From Acidobacteriota bacterium (GTDB lineage: Bacteria > Acidobacteriota > Vicinamibacteria > Fen-336): DNA of 64,000 nucleotides. The notes below the pieces were generated by a model. That model was not told the DNA's origin, ran no database searches, and saw only the letters and a program-made list of their open reading frames with translations. Where the stretch lies: the NCBI GenBank assembly GCA_011526565.1, contig WYBL01000151.1:124001-188000 (forward strand). The letters are read 5' to 3'. How positions within the stretch are numbered: position 1 is the stretch's first letter; each line of letters opens with the position of its first letter. A program made the position numbers and the translations under genes. This document shows, one piece after another, positions 26,725 to 35,261 of this stretch.

Positions 26725-27735
26725 TCAGCGGGCGAGGCCCCACCAGGCGTCGGGGTCGTTCAGCGCCGCGCGCCGCAGGCGCTCGTCGCGTGGCACCTGG
26801 CGCAGCGGGACGCCGGCCGCGACGCGGCGGCCCAGGTCGTCGACCGGCGCGAGCGCGGCCTCGAGCCGCTCGCCGCGTCCGGCTTCGTGCAGCAGGATCG
26901 TCACGCCCTCGAGGTCGTCGCGCGACCGGCACAGCGCGACCCACTCGGCGGGCCAGTCGGGGGCGTCGTCGTCGATCCTCGGCTCGAGGGCCACGAGCGG
27001 CGAGAGCAGCGCCTGCGCGCGCTCGACCGCGCGGCGCTCCAGCGTCGCGCGCGCCGCAGGGGAGAGCGAGCGCGCCCACTGGCGCGGTCGCGCGAGCTCG
27101 GGGTCGACGCGGCCGGCGACGAGCGCGGTGAGCCGATCGTCGCCGAGATGGCGGGGCTCGACGAGTCGCGCGAGCATGCCCGCGGCGACGGCCGCCGACC
27201 AGCCGTCGCGGGCCAGGGGCCGGATCTGCTCGACGAGCCACGGGTCGGAGCACGAGGCGAGCCAGTCGGCGAGCGGCGCCTCGAGGGGAGCGTCCGGCGG
27301 GACGACCTCGCGCAGGAGCAGGCCCTTCTCGCCGGGTACGACGAGGAGGGTGAGGCGCGAGGTCGTGACGGCGACCGGGCCGGAGCGGGCCAGGTCGAGC
27401 CAGGCGACGTTGGGGTGCTCGGGCGACTGCAGCACCGCGTCGGCGCCGTCCGGCGAGGCGCGCACGGTGATCGGCCCCTCGCTCGCGAGCTCGAGCAGGC
27501 GCGGCGCGTCGATCGCGTACGCGGCCGTGAGCCCCGCCTCGGCCAGGCCGGGGTGGGCGACCGGCGCGGTGCGCGCGCCCGCGGCCAGCATGGCGAGGGT
27601 GACGGCGGCGCCCAGCCCGCTGGCCGCTCCGACGTCCGACTCGGGCCAGGCCAGGGGCTCGGCGTCCACGAGCCGCGCGTCGGCGATTCCCAGCTCCGCC
27701 AGGAGCCTCTCGTCGATCCGGTCCGTCATGGTCAT
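26725..27735 (-). CDS. Unknown middle gene of the sigma-like/Lon-like operon
   Basis: ATG 27735 overlaps the upstream stop (ATGA), giving 336 residues. There is no signal peptide; one mildly hydrophobic stretch (AAVTLAMLAAG, about residue 45) is too short for a sure membrane helix. The middle is beta-rich (GPITVRASPDGADAVLQ, LDLARSGPVAVTTSRLTLLVVPGEKG), while the C-terminal half is helical and Arg/Ala-rich. I recognise no family. Tight coupling with the sigma-like gene before it and the Lon-like gene after it suggests that the three products work together, possibly as sigma factor, regulator and protease. Confidence 0.6.
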   Translation of the reverse strand: MTMTDRIDERLLAELGIADARLVDAEPLAWPESDVGAASGLGAAVTLAMLAAGARTAPVAHPGLAEAGLTAAYAIDAPRLLELASEGPITVRASPDGADAVLQSPEHPNVAWLDLARSGPVAVTTSRLTLLVVPGEKGLLLREVVPPDAPLEAPLADWLASCSDPWLVEQIRPLARDGWSAAVAAGMLARLVEPRHLGDDRLTALVAGRVDPELARPRQWARSLSPAARATLERRAVERAQALLSPLVALEPRIDDDAPDWPAEWVALCRSRDDLEGVTILLHEAGRGERLEAALAPVDDLGRRVAAGVPLRQVPRDERLRRAALNDPDAWWGLAR

Positions 27736-28604
27736 GCGTCCTCGTTCGAGGGCCAGTCCAGCTCCATGGCCTTCAGGCCCTCGAAGACTTCCCTGAGAGC
27801 CGCAGCCCTGTCGGCCTCCACGCCGCGCTCGCGCACGTGCGCCGCGATCGCGTCGCGGAGGCGCTTCAGGGCCCGGCATTGCTGCTGGTCGAAACGATTG
27901 CGGGTCTTGCGGTCGAGGTGCCCGAACTCCGCCACGACGGCTTCGGGGCAGGTGAGCTCGCCGAGCGCGAGTCGCCGGCGGGCCTCGATCGCCTTGCGAA
28001 ACGTGGAGTCGGCGCCCTTGCGGAGGTGGGCCGCGGCGGCGGGGGCGATGGTGTCGAAGATCGTCGCGGCGGCCTCGCGCAGGATCTCGCGCGCCGCCTC
28101 GAGCTCGCCGTCGGTCGCGCCGGGCTCGGGGGCGACGAGCTGCTCGACGTCGAGCTCGCCCCGGCGGCCCTCCCTCCGGAAGTGGTCGATCAGGCCGTTC
28201 TTCAGGCTGCGGACGAGGTAACGGGTGACGGCCTCGTCGCTGCCCGGGTCCGTGGCCCGCACGCCGCGCGGTCCCTTGTTCGCGAGGCGCACCCAGATCG
28301 TCTGCACCGCCTCCTCGAGCACCTCGCGAGGACCGCCGACGTGGCGGGCGAGCCGCCGCAGGTGGCCGTAGAGGACGCCGTTGGCGAGGCTGCGGGCCGC
28401 GTCGACGGCCGGGTCGCCGACGAGGCCGCCGCACTGGCGGAAGGCGTCCAGCAGCGTGAGCTCAGCCACGGGTTCTCCGGCCTGGAGCCGCCGATCGCCG
28501 GCGAGGTCGAACCGCGCGCTCCACGCGGCGGTCGCCAGCCCGGCCGGACGGGACCAGGTCGACGACTGCGGCCCGGTCGCCCCCGCCTCCTGTTGCCCGG
28601 TCAT
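27732..28604 (-). CDS. Sigma-70-like (ECF-type) factor candidate
   Basis: ATG 28604 has a good SD (AGGGGGT) and gives 290 residues. Residues about 80-160 look like sigma region 2: REVLEEAVQTIWVRLA, then TRYLVRSLKNGLIDHFRREGRR, as in ECF factors where this helix melts the -10 box. The C-terminal part (LTCPEAVVAEFGHLDRKTRNRFDQQQCRALKRLRDAI) could be a divergent region 4 helix-turn-helix. An ~80-residue Ala/Gly-rich N-terminal part is unassigned. It is first in a three-gene operon ending with a Lon-like protease, which invites regulated-proteolysis models. The sigma call is probable but not certain. Confidence 0.6.
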   Translation of the reverse strand: MTGQQEAGATGPQSSTWSRPAGLATAAWSARFDLAGDRRLQAGEPVAELTLLDAFRQCGGLVGDPAVDAARSLANGVLYGHLRRLARHVGGPREVLEEAVQTIWVRLANKGPRGVRATDPGSDEAVTRYLVRSLKNGLIDHFRREGRRGELDVEQLVAPEPGATDGELEAAREILREAAATIFDTIAPAAAAHLRKGADSTFRKAIEARRRLALGELTCPEAVVAEFGHLDRKTRNRFDQQQCRALKRLRDAIAAHVRERGVEADRAAALREVFEGLKAMELDWPSNEDA

Positions 28605-28747
28605 GCCGCGCACCCCCTTCGAGGGCAGGACGCGCGCGCGACGCGGATCTGACATCTGGCGCCATGGCGGGGGTAAGAGTACCCGGCCGCGCGCGGCTTC
28701 GCGTCACACGTGGCCACCCCCGTGCGTCGGGGGAGCGGAGGGAGAAA

Positions 28748-29050
28748 ATGCTCGACGAGGAGCGCGAGGACCTGCCGGTGCCGGACAGCGGGGTCGACGC
28801 GGAGCCGAGCCTCGCGGAGCAGGCGGTCGAAGTGGAGCGCGACCTCTCGAGCGCCATCGCCCACGTCCTGAACTCGCTCGACGGCGGCGCGGTTCCCTAC
28901 GCGGCCGCCCCGGCGACGGCGCTGATCCTGCTGGGCGCCCGCTGCCTGCGCGATCTGGGCTGGCCGGAGGAACGCGCGCTGGCCACGGTCGCCGAGGCCT
29001 TCACGGGCGACCGCGCTGCCCACGGCCTGGACCGCTCCCGCCCGAACTGA
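28748..29050 (+). CDS. Small acidic hypothetical protein, divergent from sigma-like gene
   Basis: ATG 28748 follows GGAGGGAG, giving 100 residues. The N-terminus is acidic (LDEEREDLPVPDSGVDAEPS). The rest is helical with a conserved-looking core (LGARCLRDLGWPEERALATVAEAFTGDRAAH). It is cytoplasmic by sequence. It diverges from the sigma-like operon across a 143-base gap and may share its regulation. Not recognised. Confidence 0.5.
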   Translation: MLDEEREDLPVPDSGVDAEPSLAEQAVEVERDLSSAIAHVLNSLDGGAVPYAAAPATALILLGARCLRDLGWPEERALATVAEAFTGDRAAHGLDRSRPN

Positions 29051-29078
29051 CCGGTCAGGCGCCGCTAAAGGGCTGCCG

Positions 29079-29315
29079 TCAACGAAGGCTCGCGCGGTCG
29101 TGTAACTCGTCGCGCGAGGGGTACGGGCCGTGGCTGAGCTTCCCGGGCTGCGTCGCCACGAAGCGCTCTCGGGCCGCTTCGTAGCCGGCGCTCGCGCGCA
29201 TCTGGTCCCTCAGCAGGTTCCCGACCAGGCAGGCGACTGTGGTGCCGAGTTCGGCCGCGCGGAGGCGTGCCCACCACAGCACGTCCTCTTCGACAGCGAT
29301 GGTGATGTGGGGCAT
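29079..29315 (-). CDS. CopG-like ribbon-helix-helix protein, orphan
   Basis: ATG 29315 yields 78 residues. PHITIAVEEDVLWWARLRAAELGTTVACLVGNLL is a typical ribbon-helix-helix antitoxin N-terminus (strand, then two helices). The tail GYEAARERFVATQPGKL resembles the toxin-binding part of VapB-like antitoxins. No PIN-domain or other toxin gene is adjacent, so it is either solitary or left over from a degraded pair. Confidence 0.65.
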   Translation of the reverse strand: MPHITIAVEEDVLWWARLRAAELGTTVACLVGNLLRDQMRASAGYEAARERFVATQPGKLSHGPYPSRDELHDRASLR

Positions 29316-29332
29316 CGGGCGCCTCTGGGGAG

Positions 29333-30805
29333 TCAGCGTACCACCGGGCTCGTCGCGATGCGCTCCGCTTCCTTGCGGATGCCGTCGAGCATGCCGCTGA
29401 AGACGATGCCGTGGAGGGGGAGGACCGCGTACCAGTAGGCGAGGCCGGCGAGGCCGCGGGGGAGGAAGCGGGCCGTCTGGACCAGGCGGCAGCGGTCGGG
29501 GGCGGGGCCGGGCTCGATCGTGAACTCGAGCAGGGCCTCGCCGGGGAGCTTCATCTCGGCGCGCAGCGAGAGGCGGCGGTCGGGGTCGAGGCCGGTGACG
29601 CGCCAGAAGTCGAGCGGCTCGCCCCAGGCGACGGTCTCGGGGTCGCGGCGTCCGCGCCGCAGGCCGGGGCCGCCGACCAGGCGGTCCATCGCGCCGCGGA
29701 TGCGCCACAGCACGTCGGCCGCGTACCAGCCGTGGCCGCCGCCGATGCGGCACACCGCGCGGAAGGCGGCGGACGCGGGGGCGGCGACGGCGACCTCGCG
29801 GCGGTCGACGAACGCCGTGCCGCCGGACCAGTCGGGGTCGCCGGGGACGGGGCCGGCCATCGACCACGTGGTCTCGGTGCCGCCGCGCTCGGCGCGCTCG
29901 AGGGCCTGGCGGATCGCCTCGCGGACCGGCGTCAGGCGCTGCGGCATCCATCGCGCGGCGTCGTCGTCGCGGCACACGACGCGGTTGCGCAGGCCCTCGG
30001 CCAGCGGCCGCGCGATGTGCTGCGAGACGGGCGTCACGAGGTGGATCCACAGCGAGCTGAGCCGCGGCGTGAGCACCGGCAGCGGCAGGATCACGCGCCG
30101 CGGCAGGCCACGCTCCTCGGCCATCACCTGCATCAGGTCGCGGTACGAGAGGACGTCGGGGCCGCCGATGTCGAGCGTGCGGCCGGCCGTCTCCGGGGTG
30201 TCGAGGCAGGCGACGAGGTAGTGCAGCACGTCGCGGACGGCGATCGGCTGGCTCTCGGTGGCGACCCAGCGCGGCGTCACCATCACCGGCAGGCGCTCGA
30301 CGAGATAGCGCAGGATCTCGAACGAGGCGGAGCCGGAGCCGATGATCATCGCGGCGCGCAGCGTGGTCACCGGCACGCCGCCGGCGGCCAGCACGTGCTC
30401 GACCTCGCGGCGCGAGGCGAGGTGCTCGGAGAGGCCGTCGCCGAGCTCGCCGAGGCCGCCGAGATAGACGATGCGGCCGAGGCCCGCGCGGGCGGCGGCC
30501 GCGCCGAAGCGAAGGGCGAGCTGGCGATCCTGCGCGGCGTAGGCCTCGCCCGCGGCCAGCATCGAGTGGACGAGGTAGTAGGCGGCGGCGCAGCCCGCGA
30601 GGCCGCGCTCGAGCGCCGAGTCGTCGGCGACGTCGCCGGCGACGATCTCGACGCGCGGGTCGCTCGCCCACGGACGGTCGGCGAGCTTGCGCGGCGTGCG
30701 CGCGAGGCAGCGCACGCGCCAGCCGGCCTCGAGCAGCCGCGGCACCAGCCGCCCGCCGATGTACCCGGTCGCCCCGGTCACGAGCACGAGCCCGCGGTCG
30801 CTCAC
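29333..30805 (-). CDS. SDR-family NAD(P)-binding protein with C-terminal DUF2867-like domain
   Basis: GTG 30805 is chosen because it places the Rossmann motif at the N-terminus; 490 residues. Residues 10-17 read TGATGYIG, a dinucleotide-binding fingerprint of atypical (NmrA/UDP-sugar epimerase-like) SDRs. AYYLVHSM and GDPDWSGG are familiar in this subfamily. Residues about 340-490 form a DUF2867 / START-like domain (FRAVCRIGGGHGWYAADVLWRIRG, then LEFTIEPGP). Such proteins are common, cytoplasmic and probably act on small molecules; the substrate is unknown. A likely single gene, 35 bases downstream of the DUF2442 gene. Confidence 0.78.
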   Translation of the reverse strand: MSDRGLVLVTGATGYIGGRLVPRLLEAGWRVRCLARTPRKLADRPWASDPRVEIVAGDVADDSALERGLAGCAAAYYLVHSMLAAGEAYAAQDRQLALRFGAAAARAGLGRIVYLGGLGELGDGLSEHLASRREVEHVLAAGGVPVTTLRAAMIIGSGSASFEILRYLVERLPVMVTPRWVATESQPIAVRDVLHYLVACLDTPETAGRTLDIGGPDVLSYRDLMQVMAEERGLPRRVILPLPVLTPRLSSLWIHLVTPVSQHIARPLAEGLRNRVVCRDDDAARWMPQRLTPVREAIRQALERAERGGTETTWSMAGPVPGDPDWSGGTAFVDRREVAVAAPASAAFRAVCRIGGGHGWYAADVLWRIRGAMDRLVGGPGLRRGRRDPETVAWGEPLDFWRVTGLDPDRRLSLRAEMKLPGEALLEFTIEPGPAPDRCRLVQTARFLPRGLAGLAYWYAVLPLHGIVFSGMLDGIRKEAERIATSPVVR

Positions 30806-30840
30806 GTCTGCCGAAACCTCGTTGCGCCGGTGCGCTGCGG

Positions 30841-31176
30841 CTACTCGAGGGTCCACTCGCCGTGGGCGCGCACGGCGTCGTACATGGCGTCGGGTGCGAG
30901 GTCCGCGCCGTTCGGCCAGGTGACGGCACCTCCGACGCAGGCGGCGCCGGCGAAGATCGCCGGATCGCGCAGAGGCTCGAACACCGTGCCCACGACTGCG
31001 GGGCTGGCCAGGAATCCGGCCATCGCCACCCCACCAGTCGTGCCGTCGACGAAACGGACCCGGAGCTGGAATCCCGGCTGTGCTTCGACCCGTGCCACTC
31101 GCCACGGGGCGGTGGTCTGCACAGGTGGAGCTACGGAAGGGGCGCGATCCGCTTCGGAGGCCGGAGTTGGCGGCAT
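30841..31176 (-). CDS. DUF2442 domain protein
   Basis: ATG 31176 gives 111 residues. Residues about 25-105 fit DUF2442: WRVARVEAQPGFQLRVRFVDGTTGGVAMAGFL, then FEPLRDPAIFAGAACVGGAVTWPNGADLAPDAMYD. This family is very often encoded next to a DUF4160 protein, as here, in what look like toxin-antitoxin or addiction-type pairs. The N-terminal 20 residues overlap the end of the DUF4160 frame, so translation is probably coupled. Confidence 0.78.
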   Translation of the reverse strand: MPPTPASEADRAPSVAPPVQTTAPWRVARVEAQPGFQLRVRFVDGTTGGVAMAGFLASPAVVGTVFEPLRDPAIFAGAACVGGAVTWPNGADLAPDAMYDAVRAHGEWTLE

Positions 31177-31391
31177 TCGTTCCAATCCTCGAGCAGTTCC
31201 TGCCGATGTCTCGAAGCCCACTCTAGCACCAGCGCCAACGCGCGGGGCGGGAGAGAACCGCGCAGGATCGACAGAGTCCCGATCTCGATCAACGCCTCGT
31301 GTTCTGCGTACATCGCGTGGAAGTGCGGCGGTTCGTGGTCTCGCCAGAACATCTGGATCACGATGCCGTAGAAGACGCTGATCGTGGGCAC
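31131..31391 (-). CDS. DUF4160 domain protein
   Basis: GTG 31391 with GAGG at about 10 nt gives 86 residues and the family's standard start (PTISVFYGIVIQMFWRDHEPPHFHA). The conserved HEPPHFHAMY motif and the LPPRALALVLEWASRHRQEL helix identify DUF4160. It is the first gene of a DUF4160-DUF2442 pair, with about 45 bases of overlap. The family is suspected to be part of a toxin-antitoxin-like pair; no activity can be deduced here. Confidence 0.82.
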   Translation of the reverse strand: MPTISVFYGIVIQMFWRDHEPPHFHAMYAEHEALIEIGTLSILRGSLPPRALALVLEWASRHRQELLEDWNECRQLRPPKRIAPLP

Positions 31392-31522
31392 GTCGGAACG
31401 TACCTCGCCCGTTCGCCAGCAGAGGTCTGGGTTGCGCCGGACGACCGTTGACCGTGGCGGGGGGCGGTCGTAGGCTCTGCCGCACATCCCTTCGACGAGT
31501 TGGACCTGGTGAGGAGGCCGCG

Positions 31523-32560
31523 ATGCGCTGGGCGTGCGCGCTGCTTTGGGTCGTGTTCGCGAGTGGGGCCGTCGCGCAGGGCGGGTACCGCGTGGGCGAC
31601 CGGGTCGAGGTCGACATCATCATGTCGGGCGCACCCGAGCGGGCGATGTACCGCGCGGGCACGATCGAGAAGTTCGAGGACGGGGACGTCCACGTGCGGC
31701 TCGACAACGGGGAACTTCGCAAGATCCCGCTGCGATCCGACAAGCACTGGGTGCGGCCTGCGCAGCGCGGGGCGGCTCGGCCGCCGGGTGATGCGCCGGA
31801 ACAGCGGACGGGCACCGCGCCTGACCGCCCCTCCCGCCGGCCCGCGGCCCGCGGCGTGCAGCCAGGGGACCGGGTCGAAGTCGACATCATCATGTCGGGC
31901 GCGCCGGACCGGGCGATGTACCGCACGGGGACGGTCGAGCGCGTCGAGGGTGGCGAGATCCACGTGCGGCTCAACAACGGGGAGATGCGCTCGTTCCCGG
32001 ATCGGCCCGACAAGCACTGGGTGCGGCCCTCGGACGATCCGCCGCCGCAGGCGCCGCGTGCGCCGCGCGAGCCGCGTGCTCCGCGTGCGCCCGCCGAGTC
32101 GGCACCCGCGCCCGCACCTCGTGCGCCGGCGCCTCCCGCCGACGGGCCGGTCGTGCGCGTGCCGCGGCCTCCCGCCGCGCCCGCGCCGGCTCCTCCGGCC
32201 GCGCCGCCGGCTCCGGCCGCGCCGGCCCCGGGCGGCCCGCGCGGTGAGACGCCGCAAGGCGCGCCGCCCGACGGCGTCTACGTGTGCCAGAAGATCGGCC
32301 AGACCTACATGGGCCTCGGCGACCTCGACATCCGCGGCGGTCGGTATCGCGGCATCGGGCCCGACCGCGGGTTCCACCCGTTCACGGTGAAGGGCGGCGG
32401 CGAGATCACGTGGAGCGACGGCATCGCCGGCCTGCCCGACGGATGGACGATCCGCCGCAGCTTCTACGCGGGCCTCGACGAAGGCGGCCGCCCGATCATC
32501 AAGATCGACTACACGTCACGCTCCGGCTGGAACGACCGCATCGACTGCGTCCGCGAATAG
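31523..32560 (+). CDS. Secreted protein with duplicated SH3-like domain and Pro/Ala linker
   Basis: ATG 31523 follows GAGGAGG, giving 345 residues. A signal peptide (MRWACALLWVVFASGAVAQ) is followed by two near-identical domains, each with GDRVEVDIIMSGAP and ending DKHWVRP, that look like small SH3/Tudor-like barrels. A Pro/Ala/Arg-rich disordered linker (about 175-250) leads to a C-terminal domain with a single Cys near each end (YVCQKIGQTYMGLG, DRIDCVRE), perhaps a disulfide. It is probably periplasmic or extracellular. Function not recognised. Confidence 0.65.
   Translation: MRWACALLWVVFASGAVAQGGYRVGDRVEVDIIMSGAPERAMYRAGTIEKFEDGDVHVRLDNGELRKIPLRSDKHWVRPAQRGAARPPGDAPEQRTGTAPDRPSRRPAARGVQPGDRVEVDIIMSGAPDRAMYRTGTVERVEGGEIHVRLNNGEMRSFPDRPDKHWVRPSDDPPPQAPRAPREPRAPRAPAESAPAPAPRAPAPPADGPVVRVPRPPAAPAPAPPAAPPAPAAPAPGGPRGETPQGAPPDGVYVCQKIGQTYMGLGDLDIRGGRYRGIGPDRGFHPFTVKGGGEITWSDGIAGLPDGWTIRRSFYAGLDEGGRPIIKIDYTSRSGWNDRIDCVRE
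31594..32028 (+). repeat. 165-base internal direct duplication (31594-31758 and 31864-32028)
   Basis: The two copies are offset by exactly 270 bases and remain in frame. Long stretches are identical, such as GTCGACATCATCATGTCGGG and AAGCACTGGGTGCGGCC. This is a recent domain duplication inside the secreted protein gene. Confidence 0.85.
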
Positions 32561-32567
32561 CGGGCCC

Positions 32568-35261
32568 CTACCGTCGCGGGTCGAGGGGGAGGGTGACGGT
32601 GACGCGGGTGCCGCGGGGGCCGTGGAGCGGGCTCTCGAGGCGGATTTCGCCCGCGTGGATGGCGGCGATGCCGCGGGCGAGGTAGAGGCCGATGCCGGTG
32701 CCGCCCTGGGCGCGGTTCAGGGACTGGTCGACGGCGAAGAACTTCTCGAACACGCGCTCGTGGAACTCGGGGGCGATGCCGCGGCCGCGGTCCTCGACCT
32801 CGAGCCGGGCGCGGCCGTCCGCGAGCCGGCAGGCGATGCGCACCGGGCCGGCGCCGTCGGCGAACTTGATCGCGTTGTCGACGAGGTGTTCGACGAGCAG
32901 CGCCAGCAGCCGCTCGTCGCCGACCAGGCCGGGCACGGGCTCGAGCGAGCGCTCCAGCGCGAGGCCGCGCGAGGCGCACTCGACCTGGCTGACCGCGGCG
33001 ACCCGCGCGCACAGCGCGGCGAGGTCGACGGGGCCGAAGTCGACATGGCGCTGGGCGACGCCGCGCTCGAGGCGCGAGACCTCGAGCATCTCGTCGATCA
33101 GCCGGCCGAGGCGCTGGCTCTGCTCCAGCGCCACCTTCAGGAACTCCTCGCGCCGCTCGCCCGCGGTGCCCTCGATCACGGCCTCGACGTAGCCCTGGAT
33201 CACGGTCAGCGGCGTGCGCAGCTCGTGGCTGACGTTCGACAGGTAGCCCTGGCGGTGGCGGTCGAGCTCGAGGATGCGCTCCATCTGCAGCGCGTTGCCG
33301 ATCGCGATCGCCGCCTGGTGGGCGAGCGTCGTGGCCAGCCGCAGCGCGTCGGCGTCGAACGGCTCGGGCGCGGTCGTCGTCTGCAGCAGCAGCACGCCGA
33401 GCTTCTCGCGCGGCAGCGCGATCGGCACGCACAACGCGGCGCGGAACGCGGCGCCGCCCGCCGCGCGGCGGAACGCCTCGCTCTGGTGGCCGTAGTCCGC
33501 CGCGCGCTCGGCCTCGACGCGACCGTGGCCGGAGACGAACACGCTGCCGGGCAGCCCCTCGTGGAACTCGAGGCGGATGTCGGCCAGCGCCTCGGGCGCG
33601 GGGTAGCCGAACGACGATCGCACGCGCAGGTGCTCGTCGAACAGCAGCACTGCGCCCATCTGCGCCGGGCGCACCGCCTCCACGCTGCGCCGGGCGATGC
33701 GGTCGAGCAGCGCGTCGAGCTGAAGGTCGCCGTTGAGGGCGTTGGTGATCTCCTGCACCACCTCGAAGTTGCGCAGCGCGCGCCGCTTTTCTTCGAACAG
33801 CCGCGCGTTGCGCACCGCCGCCGCCACCTGCGAGGCGATCGCGTCGAGCGCCACCAGGTCGCCCTCGTCGAAGGCGTGCAGCCGCTCCGACTCGACGTTG
33901 ATCACCGCGAACACCTCGCCGGCGAGCCGCACCGGCACCGCCAGCTCCGAGCGGGTCGCGACCATGCCGGAGGGGCGGAAGCGCGGGTCCTCGGCGACGT
34001 CGCCGTCGACCACCACCTCGCCGTGCTCGGCGACGTGGCCGATCACGCCCTGGCCGAGCGGGATGCGGTGGCCGCGCGGCATCAGCGCCGCCGCGCCGGC
34101 CGCGCCGGCCAGCACGCACTCGCGGCTCTCGGCGTCGACCACGTAGATCGAGACCGCGTAGTGGCCGAACGCGCGCTGCACGTAGCGGGCGAGCGCGCCC
34201 AGCAGCTCGTCGAGCACGAGCGTCGAGCCGGCGATCTCGGAGGCGCCGGAGACGAGGGCGAGCTGGCTGGCGCGGCGGTCCTCCGCGTCGCGGACCCGCG
34301 CCTTGGCCAGCGCCACCGCGGTCTGGTGGGCGAAGGTGGCGAGCAGCGTGAGGTCGTCGTCGCGCAGCGCGGCCTCGGGCTTGACCACGACCAGGCCGCC
34401 GAGCGGGCGGCGCCCGGAGCGCATCGGCAGCAGCAGCGCGCACAGCCGCTCGCCGGGGCCGCCGAGGCCGACGGCGACGGGGTGGCCCTCGCGCAGCCGC
34501 GCGGCGGGGTCGGCGCCGGCCGCGTCGGGCCAGCGCGTGAGCACGTCGGTGGCGCGACGGCCCTGGGCCCCGGCGGTGCGCAGCGACCCGTCGGGCTCGA
34601 ACAGCAGGATCGCGGAGTCGCCGCCGCCCAGCTCCGCCGCCTCGCGGGCGATCGCGCCCAGCACCTCGTCGAGCTCGCGGTCCTCGACCAGCGCGCGGTC
34701 GATCTCCCACAGCGCCTGCACCTGGGCGAGGTGGCGCTGCGTGCTCTCCAGCAGCCGCGCGCCGTCCAGCGCCGCGCCGAGCATCGCGCCGACGGCGCCG
34801 AGCGTGCGCCGTGCCGCCTCGCTCACCTCGCGCCGGACGCGGCCGCCGACGACCAGCACGCCGACGCCGTGGCCGCGGGCGAACAGCGGCGCGAACACGC
34901 AGGTGCGGAAGCCGCTGCGGCGGGTCGCCTCGCGGGCGTCGGGCGAGGCCGAGAGGTCCTCGACGACCCGGGGGGTGTCGGACTGCAGCACGCGGCCGAG
35001 CACCGCCTCGCCCGCCTGGAAGCGCGCGATCTCGGACGCGTACTCGAGGCTGAGGCCGACCACGTGCGGCGAGAGCGCCAGGTCGCCCGTCGCGGTCTCG
35101 CGCAGGAAGAGGGCGCCGGACTCGAAGCCCAGCCCGCGCACGGTGGACTCGAGCGCGGCCTGGATCGCCGCGGGCAGGTTCTCGGCGCGGGCCAGCGCGG
35201 CCGAGACGGAGCCGAGCAGGTCGAGCGCGCGGAGCGCTTCGTTTCCCGGGGCCGCGTTCAT
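32568..35261 (-). CDS. Cytoplasmic multi-GAF sensor histidine kinase
   Basis: ATG 35261 overlaps the upstream membrane protein stop (ATGA) and gives 897 residues. There are about four GAF domains (roughly 15-165, 180-335, 345-505, 515-665). They are followed by HisKA with the phospho-acceptor in SNVSHELRTPLTVIQGY (His679) and an HATPase_c domain: N box VDNAIKF, G1 DRGRGIAPEF, G2 GGTGIGLYLARGI. The protein has no membrane helix, so it senses intracellular ligands or its membrane partner. No response regulator gene is adjacent, so the kinase is an orphan. The small membrane protein encoded just upstream may be its sensor subunit. Confidence 0.88.
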   Translation of the reverse strand: MNAAPGNEALRALDLLGSVSAALARAENLPAAIQAALESTVRGLGFESGALFLRETATGDLALSPHVVGLSLEYASEIARFQAGEAVLGRVLQSDTPRVVEDLSASPDAREATRRSGFRTCVFAPLFARGHGVGVLVVGGRVRREVSEAARRTLGAVGAMLGAALDGARLLESTQRHLAQVQALWEIDRALVEDRELDEVLGAIAREAAELGGGDSAILLFEPDGSLRTAGAQGRRATDVLTRWPDAAGADPAARLREGHPVAVGLGGPGERLCALLLPMRSGRRPLGGLVVVKPEAALRDDDLTLLATFAHQTAVALAKARVRDAEDRRASQLALVSGASEIAGSTLVLDELLGALARYVQRAFGHYAVSIYVVDAESRECVLAGAAGAAALMPRGHRIPLGQGVIGHVAEHGEVVVDGDVAEDPRFRPSGMVATRSELAVPVRLAGEVFAVINVESERLHAFDEGDLVALDAIASQVAAAVRNARLFEEKRRALRNFEVVQEITNALNGDLQLDALLDRIARRSVEAVRPAQMGAVLLFDEHLRVRSSFGYPAPEALADIRLEFHEGLPGSVFVSGHGRVEAERAADYGHQSEAFRRAAGGAAFRAALCVPIALPREKLGVLLLQTTTAPEPFDADALRLATTLAHQAAIAIGNALQMERILELDRHRQGYLSNVSHELRTPLTVIQGYVEAVIEGTAGERREEFLKVALEQSQRLGRLIDEMLEVSRLERGVAQRHVDFGPVDLAALCARVAAVSQVECASRGLALERSLEPVPGLVGDERLLALLVEHLVDNAIKFADGAGPVRIACRLADGRARLEVEDRGRGIAPEFHERVFEKFFAVDQSLNRAQGGTGIGLYLARGIAAIHAGEIRLESPLHGPRGTRVTVTLPLDPRR

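Noticed and set aside
25270..28221. 983-residue plus-strand frame opposite the sigma/Lon operon
   Set aside because: No domain, biased composition; the minus-strand genes have the Lon dyad and overlapping stops and starts.
29411..31381. 656-residue plus-strand frame opposite the SDR gene
   Set aside because: Shadow frame; the SDR Rossmann motif is on the other strand.
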